A DNA stretch of 64,000 bases from Planctomycetaceae bacterium (GTDB lineage Bacteria > Planctomycetota > Planctomycetia > Pirellulales > Lacipirellulaceae): positions 62,001 through 126,000 of the forward strand of contig PABB01000080.1 of the NCBI GenBank assembly GCA_002702655.1. The letters run 5' to 3'. The translations under genes and the position numbers were made by a program. Position 1 is the stretch's first letter, and each line of letters opens with the position of its first letter. Under the pieces are notes generated by a model. That model did not search any database. It saw only the letters and a list, made by a program, of their open reading frames with translations, and had not been told where the DNA came from. Shown in pieces: positions 25,572-36,500 of this stretch.

Positions 25572-26717
25572 TCAGCGAGAGATAGGCAGTTCCGGCAGGT
25601 CCTGCTGTCCTGTTGGCGTGTAGTCGCCGTGGACGTAGCGAGCCAAGTCGTCGTACAACTGCCGACCTGCCTCGGGACGGGCCAGCATGCGTTTGATGGC
25701 GCCGCCGCCTTCGTACCAGCCATGCACGGAACCTTTCATCCAGCCGTATTTGGCGCCGGCGTTCAGGTAATTGTAGAAGTGCTGGCGGAACAACTCGGAC
25801 TGATAGGCTCGGTCGTCGAATTCCATTTCCACGCCTGCTCCCATGGTCAGGGCCCGCCGTGCCGCGTCGGCGAGTCGCGCGGGCGGCGAGTCCTCGTGAA
25901 AGAAATGGTTGGGCTGCAGCATCATCGCGTCGAAGCCGCGCTGTTGCCAACCGTCGACGCCCGGGGCGTTGAAGTAAGGGATCCAATAGAACCGGTCCCC
26001 CTTGGCGTGAATGGTGCGGGCCAACCACTCGACCAACTCGTTATCGGACTCGCGGATGCCCTCGGCGGTCCAGTAGAAACCGAGCAGTTTGAGGTGAGCG
26101 TAGTCCTGCTGATAGAAACGCTCGCGGACGGTGTCGACATACCACGCGAGCGCCGTCTGGCGGTCCTCCGGCACGCTGAAGTCGAGCGTATTGTCGCTCC
26201 CCGGCAACGGCCCGAACGCGCGGATGCTGGTTTGCGGCAGCGGCACGGACAGCACGACCCCAGCGCGACGATCCTCATCGGACAGCGCAGCCCCGGCGGC
26301 GGCCATCGCCCCCTCGAGCCCGGCGAGCCCGGTGTCGCTGCGGAACCACGCGTCAGCCAGCCACGCCCAATCCGCCTGCGTGGGATAGGGGCCCTGGCCG
26401 TTGTCGTGATAGAGCGAGGCGCCCGCGTCGGTCGCGAACTCCAACAGCAGAAAACTGTCGAACAGCCAATCGGTCGGCGCGCCCTGCTGATCGACGTACG
26501 CGACGTACGGCAGCAACGCGTCGGCCGTCCATTTCTCGCGCGCCTGTTGACCGTGATAGATAAGGCACAGGTGGTGGACGCCGCCCACCTCTGCGGCGCC
26601 TGGCGCCAGGTAGGCTGGTTCGCTCGCCGCTGCGGTTGTGAAGACCGCGGCGCATAGGATCGTCAGCAGCAGACTGCTGGAGTACCTGTTCACTCGCGGT
26701 GAGAGTGGGCTTTGCAT
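25572..26717 (-). CDS. DUF4855-family exported protein
   Basis: A 381-aa protein with a signal peptide (SSSLLLTILCAAVFTTAAAS). Recognisable stretches are HHLCLIYHGQQAREKWTAD, GAPTDWLFDSFLLLEF, LLGFYWTAEGI, RFYWIPYFNAPG and MLQPNHFFHED. They resemble the DUF4855 family of uncharacterised, probably TIM-barrel, proteins found with carbohydrate-active enzymes in Bacteroidetes and Planctomycetes. Acidic and aromatic residues in FYWTAEG and GAGVEMEFDD could be active-site positions, but this is speculative. It lies 33 bp downstream of a sulfatase on the same strand, so they are probably co-transcribed. Confidence 0.65.
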   Translation of the reverse strand: MQSPLSPRVNRYSSSLLLTILCAAVFTTAAASEPAYLAPGAAEVGGVHHLCLIYHGQQAREKWTADALLPYVAYVDQQGAPTDWLFDSFLLLEFATDAGASLYHDNGQGPYPTQADWAWLADAWFRSDTGLAGLEGAMAAAGAALSDEDRRAGVVLSVPLPQTSIRAFGPLPGSDNTLDFSVPEDRQTALAWYVDTVRERFYQQDYAHLKLLGFYWTAEGIRESDNELVEWLARTIHAKGDRFYWIPYFNAPGVDGWQQRGFDAMMLQPNHFFHEDSPPARLADAARRALTMGAGVEMEFDDRAYQSELFRQHFYNYLNAGAKYGWMKGSVHGWYEGGGAIKRMLARPEAGRQLYDDLARYVHGDYTPTGQQDLPELPISR

Positions 26718-26750
26718 GTCGAACTGTTGCCTCTTTCGATCCTCAATTGC

Positions 26751-28289
26751 CTACTGCGCAGCGTCTAGCTTGGGATACCACCGACGATTGCGCACCTTCG
26801 GGGCTGTGCCCGATTCAGGAAAGCTGCCGCCCACCGCGTCGCGCAGCAGTTGCGACAGCCGCTGGACCTCCGCGGCGTGCGCCGGGTCTTCGGCCAGGTT
26901 GGTCAGTTCGCGGGGATCATTGTCATGATCGTACAACTCGCGCCCCGCGTCGCCGCCGTCCCACTCGGTGTAGCGCCACCGATCCGTGCGCAGGCTGTAG
27001 CCGAAGTATCTCTTGTTGCCCTGTCCTCTGTTGACCTGGGAGAGAGCCCAGCCGCGCGCTGCGTGCGTCGGGTCTTTCAACACGGGAACCAGGCTCTCGC
27101 CTTGCAGGGTCGCGGCGGGCTCGATTCCGCACAGGTGCGCCAGCGTGGGGTAAAGGTCGACTTGACTCACCGGCTGGCGGACCACGGCCCCGGCAGTCGT
27201 CACGCCGGGCGCCACGACCAGCAGGGGCACGCGCAGGCTCTCCTCGAACAGACTCATCTTCTGCCACAGGCCGTGCTCGCCCATGTGGTAGCCGTGATCG
27301 CTGGTGAACACGATGATCGTGTCGTCGGCCAGAGCCAACCGGTCGAGCGCGTCGACCACCCGGCCCACCTGCGCGTCCATGAAACTGATACTGGCGTAGT
27401 AGGCCTGCATGGCCTGCCGGCGAAGCTCGTCGCTCATGCGGTCCTGCACCGCTTTGCCAGACGCCACCGCGGCCGCCGGCAGATCGGCGCGGTCCGCTTC
27501 GATCCCGCTTACGACCGGCATGTCTGCTGCGGGGTAGTAGCCGAAATACGGATCGCGCGGGGCCACGTACGGGGTGTGCGGGCGAAAGAACCCCACGGCC
27601 AGAAAAAACGGCCGCTGGCGGTCGGCGGCGCAGCGCTGCAGCACCCATTGGGCGTCGTTGGCCAGGATGCCGTCGGTGTGCCGCTCGTCGCTCGCCGGCG
27701 AGGCGTACCACGACAACGTGCCGCCGAATTGCCCGGGGACCAGCGAGAAGATTCGCGCCGGATCGCCCAGCCGGTCAATCCCCGCGGGGTTCATCTGCAG
27801 TTCCCAGGACGCCGGATCGTCGTCCCCGGAGGTGCCGACGCTGCCCGGCACGCCGTAGTGATAGAGCTTGCCCAGCCGGGCGGCAAAGTAACCCTGTCGG
27901 CGAAACGCCTGCGGCAGGCTGAGGTGCTGCGGCACAGTCTGCCGAAAGATCTGGCTGTTCTGATAGATGCCGGTGCTGTTGGGATACAACCCGGTCAGCA
28001 TCGAGTTGCGGCTGGGCCCGCACAGGGGGAAGGTGCAGTAGGCTCGCTCGAACAACACGCCGCGCGCCGCCAAGCGATCGAGATTCGGCGTCCGCGCCCG
28101 CGGGTCGTCGTAGCACCCCAGGAAATTGTTCAGGTCGTCGGAGATGATCAGCAGCACGTTGGGCCGCGTTGGCTCCGCCGCGTTGACGATGTTCGCGGGG
28201 AACAGTCCGACCAACACGGTCAACAGCGCGGCGCAGCGGCTCGCGATGTGGATGCTCTTCAAGCTGCTTGCCGCGGCTGTCACTTTCAT
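26751..28289 (-). CDS. Exported sulfatase (iduronate-2-sulfatase-like, FGly type)
   Basis: A 512-aa type I sulfatase. The signal peptide is near residues 15-38. Metal-binding aspartates are in VLLIISDDLNNF, and the formylglycine motif is CGPSR with C90 predicted to be oxidised to FGly. Further motifs are RLGKLYHYG, FFLAVGFFRPHTPYV, VFTSDHGYHMGEHGLWQK and, near the C-terminus, ELYDHDNDPRELTNLA, all in family order. The SDHGYHMGEHGLW and FFRPHTPY stretches resemble the iduronate-2-sulfatase group. The likely role is desulfation of a sulfated polysaccharide in the periplasm or outside the cell. It is the first gene of a short minus-strand pair with the DUF4855 gene. Confidence 0.92.
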   Translation of the reverse strand: MKVTAAASSLKSIHIASRCAALLTVLVGLFPANIVNAAEPTRPNVLLIISDDLNNFLGCYDDPRARTPNLDRLAARGVLFERAYCTFPLCGPSRNSMLTGLYPNSTGIYQNSQIFRQTVPQHLSLPQAFRRQGYFAARLGKLYHYGVPGSVGTSGDDDPASWELQMNPAGIDRLGDPARIFSLVPGQFGGTLSWYASPASDERHTDGILANDAQWVLQRCAADRQRPFFLAVGFFRPHTPYVAPRDPYFGYYPAADMPVVSGIEADRADLPAAAVASGKAVQDRMSDELRRQAMQAYYASISFMDAQVGRVVDALDRLALADDTIIVFTSDHGYHMGEHGLWQKMSLFEESLRVPLLVVAPGVTTAGAVVRQPVSQVDLYPTLAHLCGIEPAATLQGESLVPVLKDPTHAARGWALSQVNRGQGNKRYFGYSLRTDRWRYTEWDGGDAGRELYDHDNDPRELTNLAEDPAHAAEVQRLSQLLRDAVGGSFPESGTAPKVRNRRWYPKLDAAQ

Positions 28290-28402
28290 GGCACTCGCCT
28301 CCGGGGGAGTTGGGCATCATCGGTCGTCGACCCGCGCGCATCCGCCGGTCCGCCTGACCCCATGATCGCCCCGGCGGGCGCCGGTTTGCAACACCCCGGC
28401 AG

Positions 28403-31400
28403 TCAGCGAGCAGCGATCGGTCGCCGCGGGGCGCGCACGCGCATCGCCAGCGCCGCCAAGGTGATGGCCAGGCTCGCACACGCCAGGGCGCTCGGCTCGG
28501 GGAGCTGAGCGGCGCCGCCGACTGCCGCGGAAGCAGCCCCGTAGTTCGCCTGCCAATCGGCGAGCAACTGTCCCGGTTGGTTGCCGGGAAATCCCCGCTG
28601 CCACGCGAGAAAGTCGGTTCCGTCGACCTGCAGGTCAGAATTGAAATCACCGAGCAGGCCCGCGGTGAGCGTCAGCACGACGTCGTTGCCCGTGCCGCCG
28701 ATGTAGGAGATCGTCACCAGCCCGGCAAACCCCGTGCCGAGAATCGCTTCGCCCTCCTCGTACAAATCGCCGGTCGTCCCATTCTCAAAGAAACCGACCA
28801 CCGGGGCGGTCGTGCGATTGTCCAGCAGCAGCAGGTCGCCGCTGGCCGCGAGCGGCGACAAATCGAGCGCCAACGCCGTGCCGTCGCCGTGCAAGTTGCC
28901 GCTGCCGTTGACGCCCGTGTTGGCGGCCGCCTCGACCGGGTCCTGCAGTTGCACGGAGTTCGCGCCATTGCCCAGCACCACCAGCGGCGTCACGCCGGCG
29001 GCGTCAGCGGTCCAGGCGATGGTCTCCTCGGCGCCCAGCGCGGCGTTGTCCAACTGCCGCACCGACAGCGCGGCCGCGCCGCCGATCAGTTCGATCCGGC
29101 CGCTGGTGCCCGCGGCGCCGTCGCCCAGGATCAACGCGCCCTCGTGCTCGACTGCACCGCTGCCGCCGACGGTCAGTCGTCCCGAGCCGCCGTTGCGGCC
29201 CAGGCTCATGCGGCCGGCCCCGTCGGCGGCCGAATGGAGCGTGCCGCCGGTGATTTCGTAGGCTCCCTCCGCGCCGATGTTCTCGCCCAGTGAGAAATCA
29301 CCGTCGCTCACAAACCGCCCCCCGGTCTGCTGCACCAGGCCGACGCCGCCAGATTCGAAGCCGATGAACACCGGGGCGCCGTTGCTGTTGAGCACCACGG
29401 CGCCGTCCGATGCGATTTGCAGCAGGCCGTTGCCACCGTAGCCGACATACAAATCATCCGGCGAGGCGACCAGCGCCGAGTCGGCCGCGCCCGCCCCGTC
29501 GCCCACGCGCAGCACGCCGACGCTTTCGGCGTGACCGATGCGCAGGTGACGCAGTTGCGATCCGCTGGGGCCGCCGCCGGGCAGCAACTGGCCGGCGTTG
29601 AGGTTGTACTCGCCGCTGCTGCCGGCGCCGTTGCCGATGGCCATGAACTTCAGCGCGCCGGTCACGTCGCCCGCGGTGACGACGCCGCCGTTTTGGGTGA
29701 GGCTGCCGGCGCCGCCCTGGCCAATCCGCAGCCGGCCTTCCACCTTGAGCGTGCCGGTGCTGTTCCAGACAACCGTGCCCAGGCGCCCGTCTTCGCCAAT
29801 GGTCAGGTCGCCAATATCGGTGCTGCCCGGGGCGGCGCCGTTGCCGATGGTGAGATTCTCGTTGCCGGTCACAATCAGCGTGCCGTCGCCTTCGGTCCCG
29901 GCGACGACCAAGCCGCTGCGGGCCGTGCCGATACGCGCCGTCCGCACGGCGAACCCGGCGGCCGTGCTCGTGGCGGCGTCGAACGTGGCGACGCCGTTGT
30001 TGCCGAGGTACAGATCCTGACCGCCGTCGGCAAACGGATCGGCCGGCGTACCGCTGGCTCCCCCGGCGCCATCGCCGGCGTCCCAGGCGGCGTCAAAGTT
30101 AGCCGCCCCGGCGGTCCAGGCGAGCCCCTCGACGGCCAGCACGTTCAGCGTGGTATTGTAAGCGAAGGGCAAGCCGTACTCGGTGCTCAGATAGTTCGCG
30201 ACCAGGTTGATCTGCCCGATCGAGAGCTGCTCGTTGTAAACGACGAACTCCGCTAGCTCGCCGGTGAAGTGGTCGCTGCCGAGCAGACCGCCGTTGGCCG
30301 CGCGGCCGGTGCCCAGCAGCAACTCCAAATCGTTGCCGGAGAATTGCACGCCTCCGCCGGGATTGTTACTGGAGCCGGTGAACGTGTTCGCCGCCAGCGT
30401 GCCGTCGACGAACAGCGTGGCGTCGTTGTACGACTGGCCGGGCTCGACTTGCCACGCGACGATGTGGAAGCCGGCGTCTCCCAGCGGGGTATCGTACAAA
30501 GCGGCGCCGTCGTTGAAGCGGAAACCCGCCCCGCCGTTGCTGGCGCCCGTGGACGAGGACGACACGTCCAGGCCGACGACTTCGCCCGCGGCGCCGTCGC
30601 TGGAGCCGAGTTGCCCCAAACGCTCGGCCACGTCGCCCGAGCTGTCGGCCGTGGTGACCGCAAACACGGTGATGCCGCCCGCGGGCGAGGGCAGGGTGTT
30701 GGTGCTGGAGGAAATCAGCGAGTCGTCGCCGTCAAAGCTGACGACCGCCCGGCCGTTGAGCGTTCCGGTCAGCAGCGTCGGCTGAGCGGCGGCGTCCCGT
30801 TGGGCCAGCGTGCCGTCGAACGTGTCGCCGCCGGTCGTGTCGGCCCAGCCGCCGACCGCGGCGCCGTTGCCCAGCGCGGCGAGGTCTTCGGCCTTCAGCC
30901 GCACGATCGGCGTCGCCGCGTCCGGCAAGTTGAGCGACGGGGTCGAGTACCGAATGCCCAGCGCCTCGGCCGACATTTGCCTGACAAGTGTGGGCTGCTG
31001 GAACGCCAGGTTGTTCGTCTCGCCCACGTCGACCGACAGGTCGTACAGTTCCGGCGAAGTGCCTTGGGCGTTGATCAGCAACTTCATGTCGCCGGTGCGC
31101 AGCGCGAGCACTTCCTGCCCGTTGGCGCCGGCCCCGTTCGCGTCGGGGTTGTCGTGGCGGTTCTCGGCGCCGCGGTTCATGTTCCAGAACAACGACGTCG
31201 TGCGCGTCTGCGACGCCGCGCCCAGCAGCGCCTGGCTGAGATCTTCGCCGTCGAACGCGGCGCCCGCGGGCGCCGCCACGCCGCTGATCGCCGTGAGCGT
31301 CGGGAACAAGTCGGGCATCCACATCACCGTGTCGTCATCCGTGCGGTTGGCGGCGACGTGCCCCGTCCAGCGGGCGACCAGCGGCTCGCGGAACCCGCCT

Positions 31401-32506
31401 TCGAACAAATCCCCCTTATCGCCGCGGAACGGGCCGTTGGAGTCGATGCTGTTGGCGTTGGTCGCGGTGGGGCCGTTGTCCGCGGTGACCAGGATGAGCG
31501 TCTCGCCGCCGAGCCCCTGCTGATCGATGTAATCCACGAGCCGGCCGACCTGCTGGTCCATGTGCTCCATGACCGCCAGATAGTTGCGCGACTCCGTCGG
31601 CAGGTCGGGGTACAGGCTGTCGTACTTCGCTTTGAGCGCCGGCGGCGGATCGTGCGGCGTGTGGACTTCGTCCGGCCACACGTTGACGAAAAACGGCTGC
31701 GACGGGTCGTTAGCCTGAGCCGCGCCGATGAAATCGATTGCCCGGTCGACCATGAACGTGGCGTTGTACTCGCGCTCCAGGTAGACCAACTGGTCCAAGC
31801 CGCCGCCGGTGCCGCGGGCTTCGCTGGCCGAGTTGAGGCCGTTGAGATAGGCGCTGGGCCGCGCCGCCACGCCGCTGGCGTCGCCGCCGTAATCGACCAC
31901 GTTGATGATGCGGTTGCCCAACCCCTCGAACTGCGTCCACACGTCGTCGTAGCCGTACTCGACGACCCGCGGAACCGTCACGTTGGTGCCGGGGGTCGGG
32001 TTGACCTCGTAGCCCACGTCGCGGCCGCCGCCCAGGTGCCACTTGCCAAAGTGGCCCGTGGCGTAGCCGCCATCGTGAAACGCCTGGGCCATCGACGGCG
32101 CACCCAGCGACAGGTTGTTGGCGTTGTCGCGGTTGAGATTGCTGGTCGAGTTGTCGAGAAACGAATTGATGTTCGACCGGGCCGCATACTGCCCGGTGAA
32201 CAGCGACGCCCGCGAGGGGCTGCAGATGGGCGCCCCCGAATAGAACTGCGTGAACCGGGTGCCTTCGAGCGCCAACTGATCAATGTTCGGCGTGTGGGAG
32301 TACTGGCTGCCGTAGACGCCCAGGTCCCCCCAGCCCATGTCGTCGATGTTGACGATCACGATGTTGGGGGCAAAGCCGCCGGTTTGAGCGCGGGCGTCGC
32401 GGGGGTCGGCCGCGGTTCCAACAACTAGGCTGGCAATCAACAGCGTGGCGACGTGCGCAGCGCGTGCGCCGCGGCGGCGCGCGGCCGCATCAAGGGTGGT
32501 GCTCAT
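28403..32506 (-). CDS. Sulfatase fused to LamG-like, beta-solenoid, dockerin-like and PEP-CTERM regions
   Basis: 1,367 aa from ATG 32506; a longer frame exists but lacks a signal peptide at its start. Residues about 45-510 are a full sulfatase: NIVIVNIDDMGWGDLGVYG, FGly motif CSPSR with C95, YATGHFGKWHLGGG, PFFVNVWPDEVHTPHDPP and VTADNGPTATN. A LamG-like domain follows (VRLKAEDLAALGNGAA to VANYLSTEYGLPF), then beta-solenoid repeats, one dockerin-like repeat (GDFNSDLQVDGTDFLAWQR) and a PEP-CTERM tail (LPEPSALACASLAITL, RRPIAAR). The C-terminal 300 or so residues match the adjacent non-enzymatic protein at 33517. This predicts an enzyme held at the cell surface. Sulfatases are usually about 500 aa, so the extension is large. 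Confidence 0.88.
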   Translation of the reverse strand: MSTTLDAAARRRGARAAHVATLLIASLVVGTAADPRDARAQTGGFAPNIVIVNIDDMGWGDLGVYGSQYSHTPNIDQLALEGTRFTQFYSGAPICSPSRASLFTGQYAARSNINSFLDNSTSNLNRDNANNLSLGAPSMAQAFHDGGYATGHFGKWHLGGGRDVGYEVNPTPGTNVTVPRVVEYGYDDVWTQFEGLGNRIINVVDYGGDASGVAARPSAYLNGLNSASEARGTGGGLDQLVYLEREYNATFMVDRAIDFIGAAQANDPSQPFFVNVWPDEVHTPHDPPPALKAKYDSLYPDLPTESRNYLAVMEHMDQQVGRLVDYIDQQGLGGETLILVTADNGPTATNANSIDSNGPFRGDKGDLFEGGFREPLVARWTGHVAANRTDDDTVMWMPDLFPTLTAISGVAAPAGAAFDGEDLSQALLGAASQTRTTSLFWNMNRGAENRHDNPDANGAGANGQEVLALRTGDMKLLINAQGTSPELYDLSVDVGETNNLAFQQPTLVRQMSAEALGIRYSTPSLNLPDAATPIVRLKAEDLAALGNGAAVGGWADTTGGDTFDGTLAQRDAAAQPTLLTGTLNGRAVVSFDGDDSLISSSTNTLPSPAGGITVFAVTTADSSGDVAERLGQLGSSDGAAGEVVGLDVSSSSTGASNGGAGFRFNDGAALYDTPLGDAGFHIVAWQVEPGQSYNDATLFVDGTLAANTFTGSSNNPGGGVQFSGNDLELLLGTGRAANGGLLGSDHFTGELAEFVVYNEQLSIGQINLVANYLSTEYGLPFAYNTTLNVLAVEGLAWTAGAANFDAAWDAGDGAGGASGTPADPFADGGQDLYLGNNGVATFDAATSTAAGFAVRTARIGTARSGLVVAGTEGDGTLIVTGNENLTIGNGAAPGSTDIGDLTIGEDGRLGTVVWNSTGTLKVEGRLRIGQGGAGSLTQNGGVVTAGDVTGALKFMAIGNGAGSSGEYNLNAGQLLPGGGPSGSQLRHLRIGHAESVGVLRVGDGAGAADSALVASPDDLYVGYGGNGLLQIASDGAVVLNSNGAPVFIGFESGGVGLVQQTGGRFVSDGDFSLGENIGAEGAYEITGGTLHSAADGAGRMSLGRNGGSGRLTVGGSGAVEHEGALILGDGAAGTSGRIELIGGAAALSVRQLDNAALGAEETIAWTADAAGVTPLVVLGNGANSVQLQDPVEAAANTGVNGSGNLHGDGTALALDLSPLAASGDLLLLDNRTTAPVVGFFENGTTGDLYEEGEAILGTGFAGLVTISYIGGTGNDVVLTLTAGLLGDFNSDLQVDGTDFLAWQRGFPGNQPGQLLADWQANYGAASAAVGGAAQLPEPSALACASLAITLAALAMRVRAPRRPIAAR

Positions 32507-32530
32507 GCGAGTGGACGTTTGCTGCTGCGG

Positions 32531-32585
32531 AAAAAAGAAAAAGCAGCGCCGCCCCGCGACGATCGTCAAATCGCCCGGGGCGGCG
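32531..32585 (-). terminator. Rho-independent terminator of the 32607-33434 gene
   Basis: Read on the minus strand, a perfect 10-bp stem CGCCGCCCCG/CGGGGCGGCG (32585-32576 with 32556-32547) is followed, after 4 nt, by a T-rich run complementary to the A-tract at 32531-32542. It lies 22 bp beyond the stop of the PEP-CTERM gene. Confidence 0.7.
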
Positions 32586-32606
32586 CGTCGCGGTCGGGAC
32601 TTGCCC

Positions 32607-33434
32607 CTAACGACGGCGTCGCACTCGCGCGAGCGAGAATACGATCGCCGCCATTCCCGACAGCACAATCGCAGCGGGCTCGGGCACGACCGCAAAGCCG
32701 GCCCGCAGACCGCTGCCGAATCCGCCTTGCTGGAACGTGCGGTTGTCCGGCGAGGCGATGTAGTCGGCCAACGTCAGGAATCCCTCAATCTGTCCGCTGC
32801 CCGCCACTTGGAAGTAGTTCGCCCCGGCCACGTCGTTGGGCGCGGGGCGATTCCCCGGAGCATCTTCGTTGGGGTAGTAGAAATTCAGCAGGTTGCCGCC
32901 GTAGTTCGACTCGTTGTTGACGCCGGTGTCGGTCAGCAAGTCGGCCAGCGAGGCGTACTCGCGGATGTCGCCGTCCGTCCCGTCGGCCGCTTCCAGCACG
33001 GCGTACAGACCGCCCGTGCGACCGTCCCAGCTTAGGCCGTGAATCGTGCCCGCTCCGCCGCCGCCCGCGGGGCCGACGCCGTTGGTTTTGTCAGCAAACA
33101 CGTCCGCCGCCAGCGTGGCGGGGGTCGCCGCGGCGAGCCAGTCGGCGACGCTATTCCACTGGACCACGTCGCCGCCGCCGTTGACGCCCAGCACGCCCTC
33201 GCCCGGCATGTAGGTGAAACCCTGGTACGCGCCGTAATCGGGGATCGTCGCCTGCAACACGCCCGAGCCGCCGCCAAAGCTGCCGCCGGTGACGGGGCTG
33301 GCGCCGGTGTCGATGCCGGAGAACGACTTCACCAGCCCGATGTCGTTGACAATGTAAATCGTGGCTGCTTGGGCATAGGCGCCAACGCAGCACAATGCGG
33401 CTGTGAGCAGCCACCGCGAACCGAACCATCTCAT
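32607..33434 (-). CDS. PEP-CTERM protein with DUF-type beta domain
   Basis: A 275-aa protein with GAGAGGA upstream of ATG 33434, a signal peptide (LTAALCCVGAYAQAA), a beta-rich body (IYIVNDIGLVKSFSGIDTG, YQGFTYMPGEGVLGVNGGG, GTIHGLSWDGRTGGLYAVL) and a PEP-CTERM tail (VPEPAAIVLSGMAAIVFSLA, RVRRRR). The repeated YxGFTYxPGEG and IHGLSWDG elements suggest a beta-propeller. No catalytic motif was recognised. It lies between the surface sulfatase and the large solenoid protein on the same strand, with its own terminator, so it may be expressed independently. Confidence 0.8.
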   Translation of the reverse strand: MRWFGSRWLLTAALCCVGAYAQAATIYIVNDIGLVKSFSGIDTGASPVTGGSFGGGSGVLQATIPDYGAYQGFTYMPGEGVLGVNGGGDVVQWNSVADWLAAATPATLAADVFADKTNGVGPAGGGGAGTIHGLSWDGRTGGLYAVLEAADGTDGDIREYASLADLLTDTGVNNESNYGGNLLNFYYPNEDAPGNRPAPNDVAGANYFQVAGSGQIEGFLTLADYIASPDNRTFQQGGFGSGLRAGFAVVPEPAAIVLSGMAAIVFSLARVRRRR

Positions 33435-33516
33435 GAGACATTCCTCTCAACAGGTGCCAATTGAATAGAAAGACACGTTAGAAATCAGATCGCTGCCTCT
33501 CGCTGCGTCTTGCACG

Positions 33517-36500
33517 CTACGCCCGCTGCCACCGCCGTCGCAGCAGAACGGCCGCCTGGGCGCCGACGATCAACCCGGCCAGCGCCCCAGTGGCCGGTTC
33601 GGGTACGCCGGCGGCGATTGCGACCGCCGAGCCGGCGCCGTAGTTCGCTTGCCAGTCGGCCAGGGCGCCGACGCCCGGGTTGCGCTGCCAGAGCAAGAAG
33701 TCCGCGCCGTCGACGGCCATGTCGCCGTTGAAGTCGCCCGCCAGACCGCCGCCGCCGACCAGGTTCAAGATCACGTCGTTGCCGGTGCCGCCCAGGTAGG
33801 AGATCGTCACCGTGCCGGCGAACCCGGTGCCGGCGATCGTTTCGCCTTCCTCGAACAGATCCAGCGTGCTGCCCGACTCAAAGAAACCGATGATCGCTTC
33901 GGTGCTTTGGTTGTCGATCAGCGTGAGCGTGTGATCGCCGATCAGTGCCGACAGATCCAGTTCCAGCGCGATGCCGTCGCCCATCAAGTCGCCGCCGCCG
34001 TTGGTCCCGGTGTTGGCCCCGACCTCGACGGGGTCCTGCAGTTGCACGACGTCGGTCCCGGTGGCCGCTGTCACCACGATCGGAGTGATGCCCAGCGAGT
34101 CGGCGATCCAGCGGATGGTTTCGTCGTTGCCGTTGCCGGCGCCGGCCGTGCCGGGTGCGTTCTCCAGCCGATTCACCGTGAAGCTGGCCTGGCTGCCGGT
34201 GAGCTCCAGCAAACCGGTGGTCCCGGCGCCGCCCGCTTCGGCAATGAACAGATTGCCCTGGGTGGTCAGGCTGCCCGTGCCGCTGACGCGGAACGTGCCG
34301 TTGCCGCCGCCGCCGCCGATGCGAATGTCGCCGCCGCCGTCATTGGCCGCCTGGATCGTGCCGCCGCTGAGCTGGTACTCGCCGACCGACCCGGCGCCCT
34401 GGCCGATCGAAAAGACCGCCTCGGTCGTCACGGAGCCGCCCTCTTGCACGACCAGTCCCGTGGCCATCGGCCCGCCGGAGCGGTTGCCGACAAACAGCGG
34501 CGCGTCGTTGCCGATCAGTCGCAGCGCGCCGTCGGATTTGATGACCACGGTACCGTTGCCGCCCTGCGAGCCGATCCACACGTCGTCTTCCGACTCCAGC
34601 ACCGCCGTGTTGGCGGCGCCCATGCCGTCGCCCAGGTTCAACACCCCGGTCGCCCCGTCGTGACCCACGCGGAACTGCCGCAGCGGGCTGCCTGGTCCCG
34701 GGCCGTCGGGATACAGCGTGCCGTTGTTCAAGTTGTACGTGCCGGTGCTGCCGGCGCCGTCGCCGATGCCCAGGTACTTGCCGCCGCCGCCGGTGGTGCC
34801 GGCCTGCACGACGCCGTTGTTCTGATTGAACACGCCCGTCCCGCCGGCACGGCCCACGCGGAATTGCCCCTGCGCGTCGAGCGTGCCGGTGCTGTTCCAG
34901 TTGACTGTGCCGGTGAAGCCCGCTTCGCCGACAATGAAGAAGCCCTCGGCGCCTTGCCCAGCGGAGTCGTCCACGGTCAGGCCCTCGGATCCCGCGACGG
35001 TGAGCGTCCCGTTGCCGTTGCGGCCGGCGATCACCGCGGCCGCTTGATTGGTGCCGATGAAGACGTTTTGTACCGTGGAGCCCGACGAATCGTTCGTCGT
35101 GCCGTCGTACGTGGCGACGCCGTTGTTGCCCAGGTACAGCGTCTGCGGCCCGCTGAACGGATCGACCCCCGTGGCGGCGACGCCAAAGCTGCCGTTGCCC
35201 GACGCCCACCCCGCGTCGAAGTTGGCCGCGGCCGAGTTCCACACCAGCCCGTCGGTGCTGCTGCTGGGCAGCGTGCTTTGGAGCACGATGTCGTTGCCGT
35301 CGCCGCCGAACAGGTTGAGGTAGAAGTCGTTGCCGCCGCTGTTCTGGCCCACGACTTGACCCTGGACCAGATTGCCAAACGAACCAGTCAACTGCGCGGC
35401 CGCATCGAGCTGATCAAACAGCACGATCGGGGCGGTCGACGAGTAGCTGGCGAGCCCGCTGATGTTCAGCGCCCCCCCGGCCAGAGTGACGCTGTTGCCC
35501 GAGGCCGTGTCGCCCGCCGTGTTCGTATTGCCCTCGACTGTGATCGTGGTCGCGCCGCCGGCGTCCAGGTTGAATGTGAACGCGGAGGTCGCAAACGCGT
35601 TGACCGCCCGCACGTTGACCGACCCCGTCGAGCCGTTCAGCGTGTAGGAGCCGTTGCCCGTGTTGAATCCCAACTGCAGCAGCCCGTCCATATCCAGCGC
35701 ACCGCCGGTTTGATTGATCACGCCCGTGGCGCCCCCGCCGGGGCCGACCGACAGCGTGGAGGACGTGGCCAACACGGCCGTGTAGGGAATCGACAGCAGT
35801 CCGTCCGACAGAATGTTCAGTTCGCCCGTGCCGCCGCCCGAGCCGACTTCCACGTTGCCGAAGTGCTCGATGCTCGCCGAGCCCGCTGCGCCAACGCCGT
35901 CGCCCAGGTTGAGCGTCCCCTGGCTGCTGCCGCCGACGCCGACTTGCAGCGTTCGGCGAATTTCAAACCCGGCGCCGTCGTCCAGCGCGCCGATCGTGGC
36001 GGCGCCGTCGTTGAGATTCCACGTGCCCGTGCCGCCGCCCGAGCCGATTTGCGTCCCCTGGCCGGCGCCTGGAGTGTTGCCAAAGGCCGCCGTGCCGCCG
36101 TTCATGTTGAACGTGCCGACGCCGCCTTGGCCGACCCGGAACTGGCCGTTCGCCCGCAGCTGACCCGTGGAGTTCCAGTTCAATGTGCCGTTGATGCCGG
36201 CCGCGCCGCCGACGATCAGGTTGCCGGTTCCCACCGCGTCGGTGTCGAACAGCAGCAGGTCGACGTTATTGACCGTCAGGACGCCGTCGCCTTGCAGGTT
36301 GGGGCCGCCGATCCCCGACAGGTTGGCCTCGGGCGCCAACGTACCGACGCGCAGCTCGTACAGCGAGTTATCTTCGAAGAACCCCTGGTTGGCGGCACTG
36401 AGCGTTACGTTGCCGCCATTGCCGACGATCACGGTATGTTCGCCGCCGAAGATGCCCGTCGTGCCGATGTGGTCAAACGGATTGTCAGTCGTCCCCACGG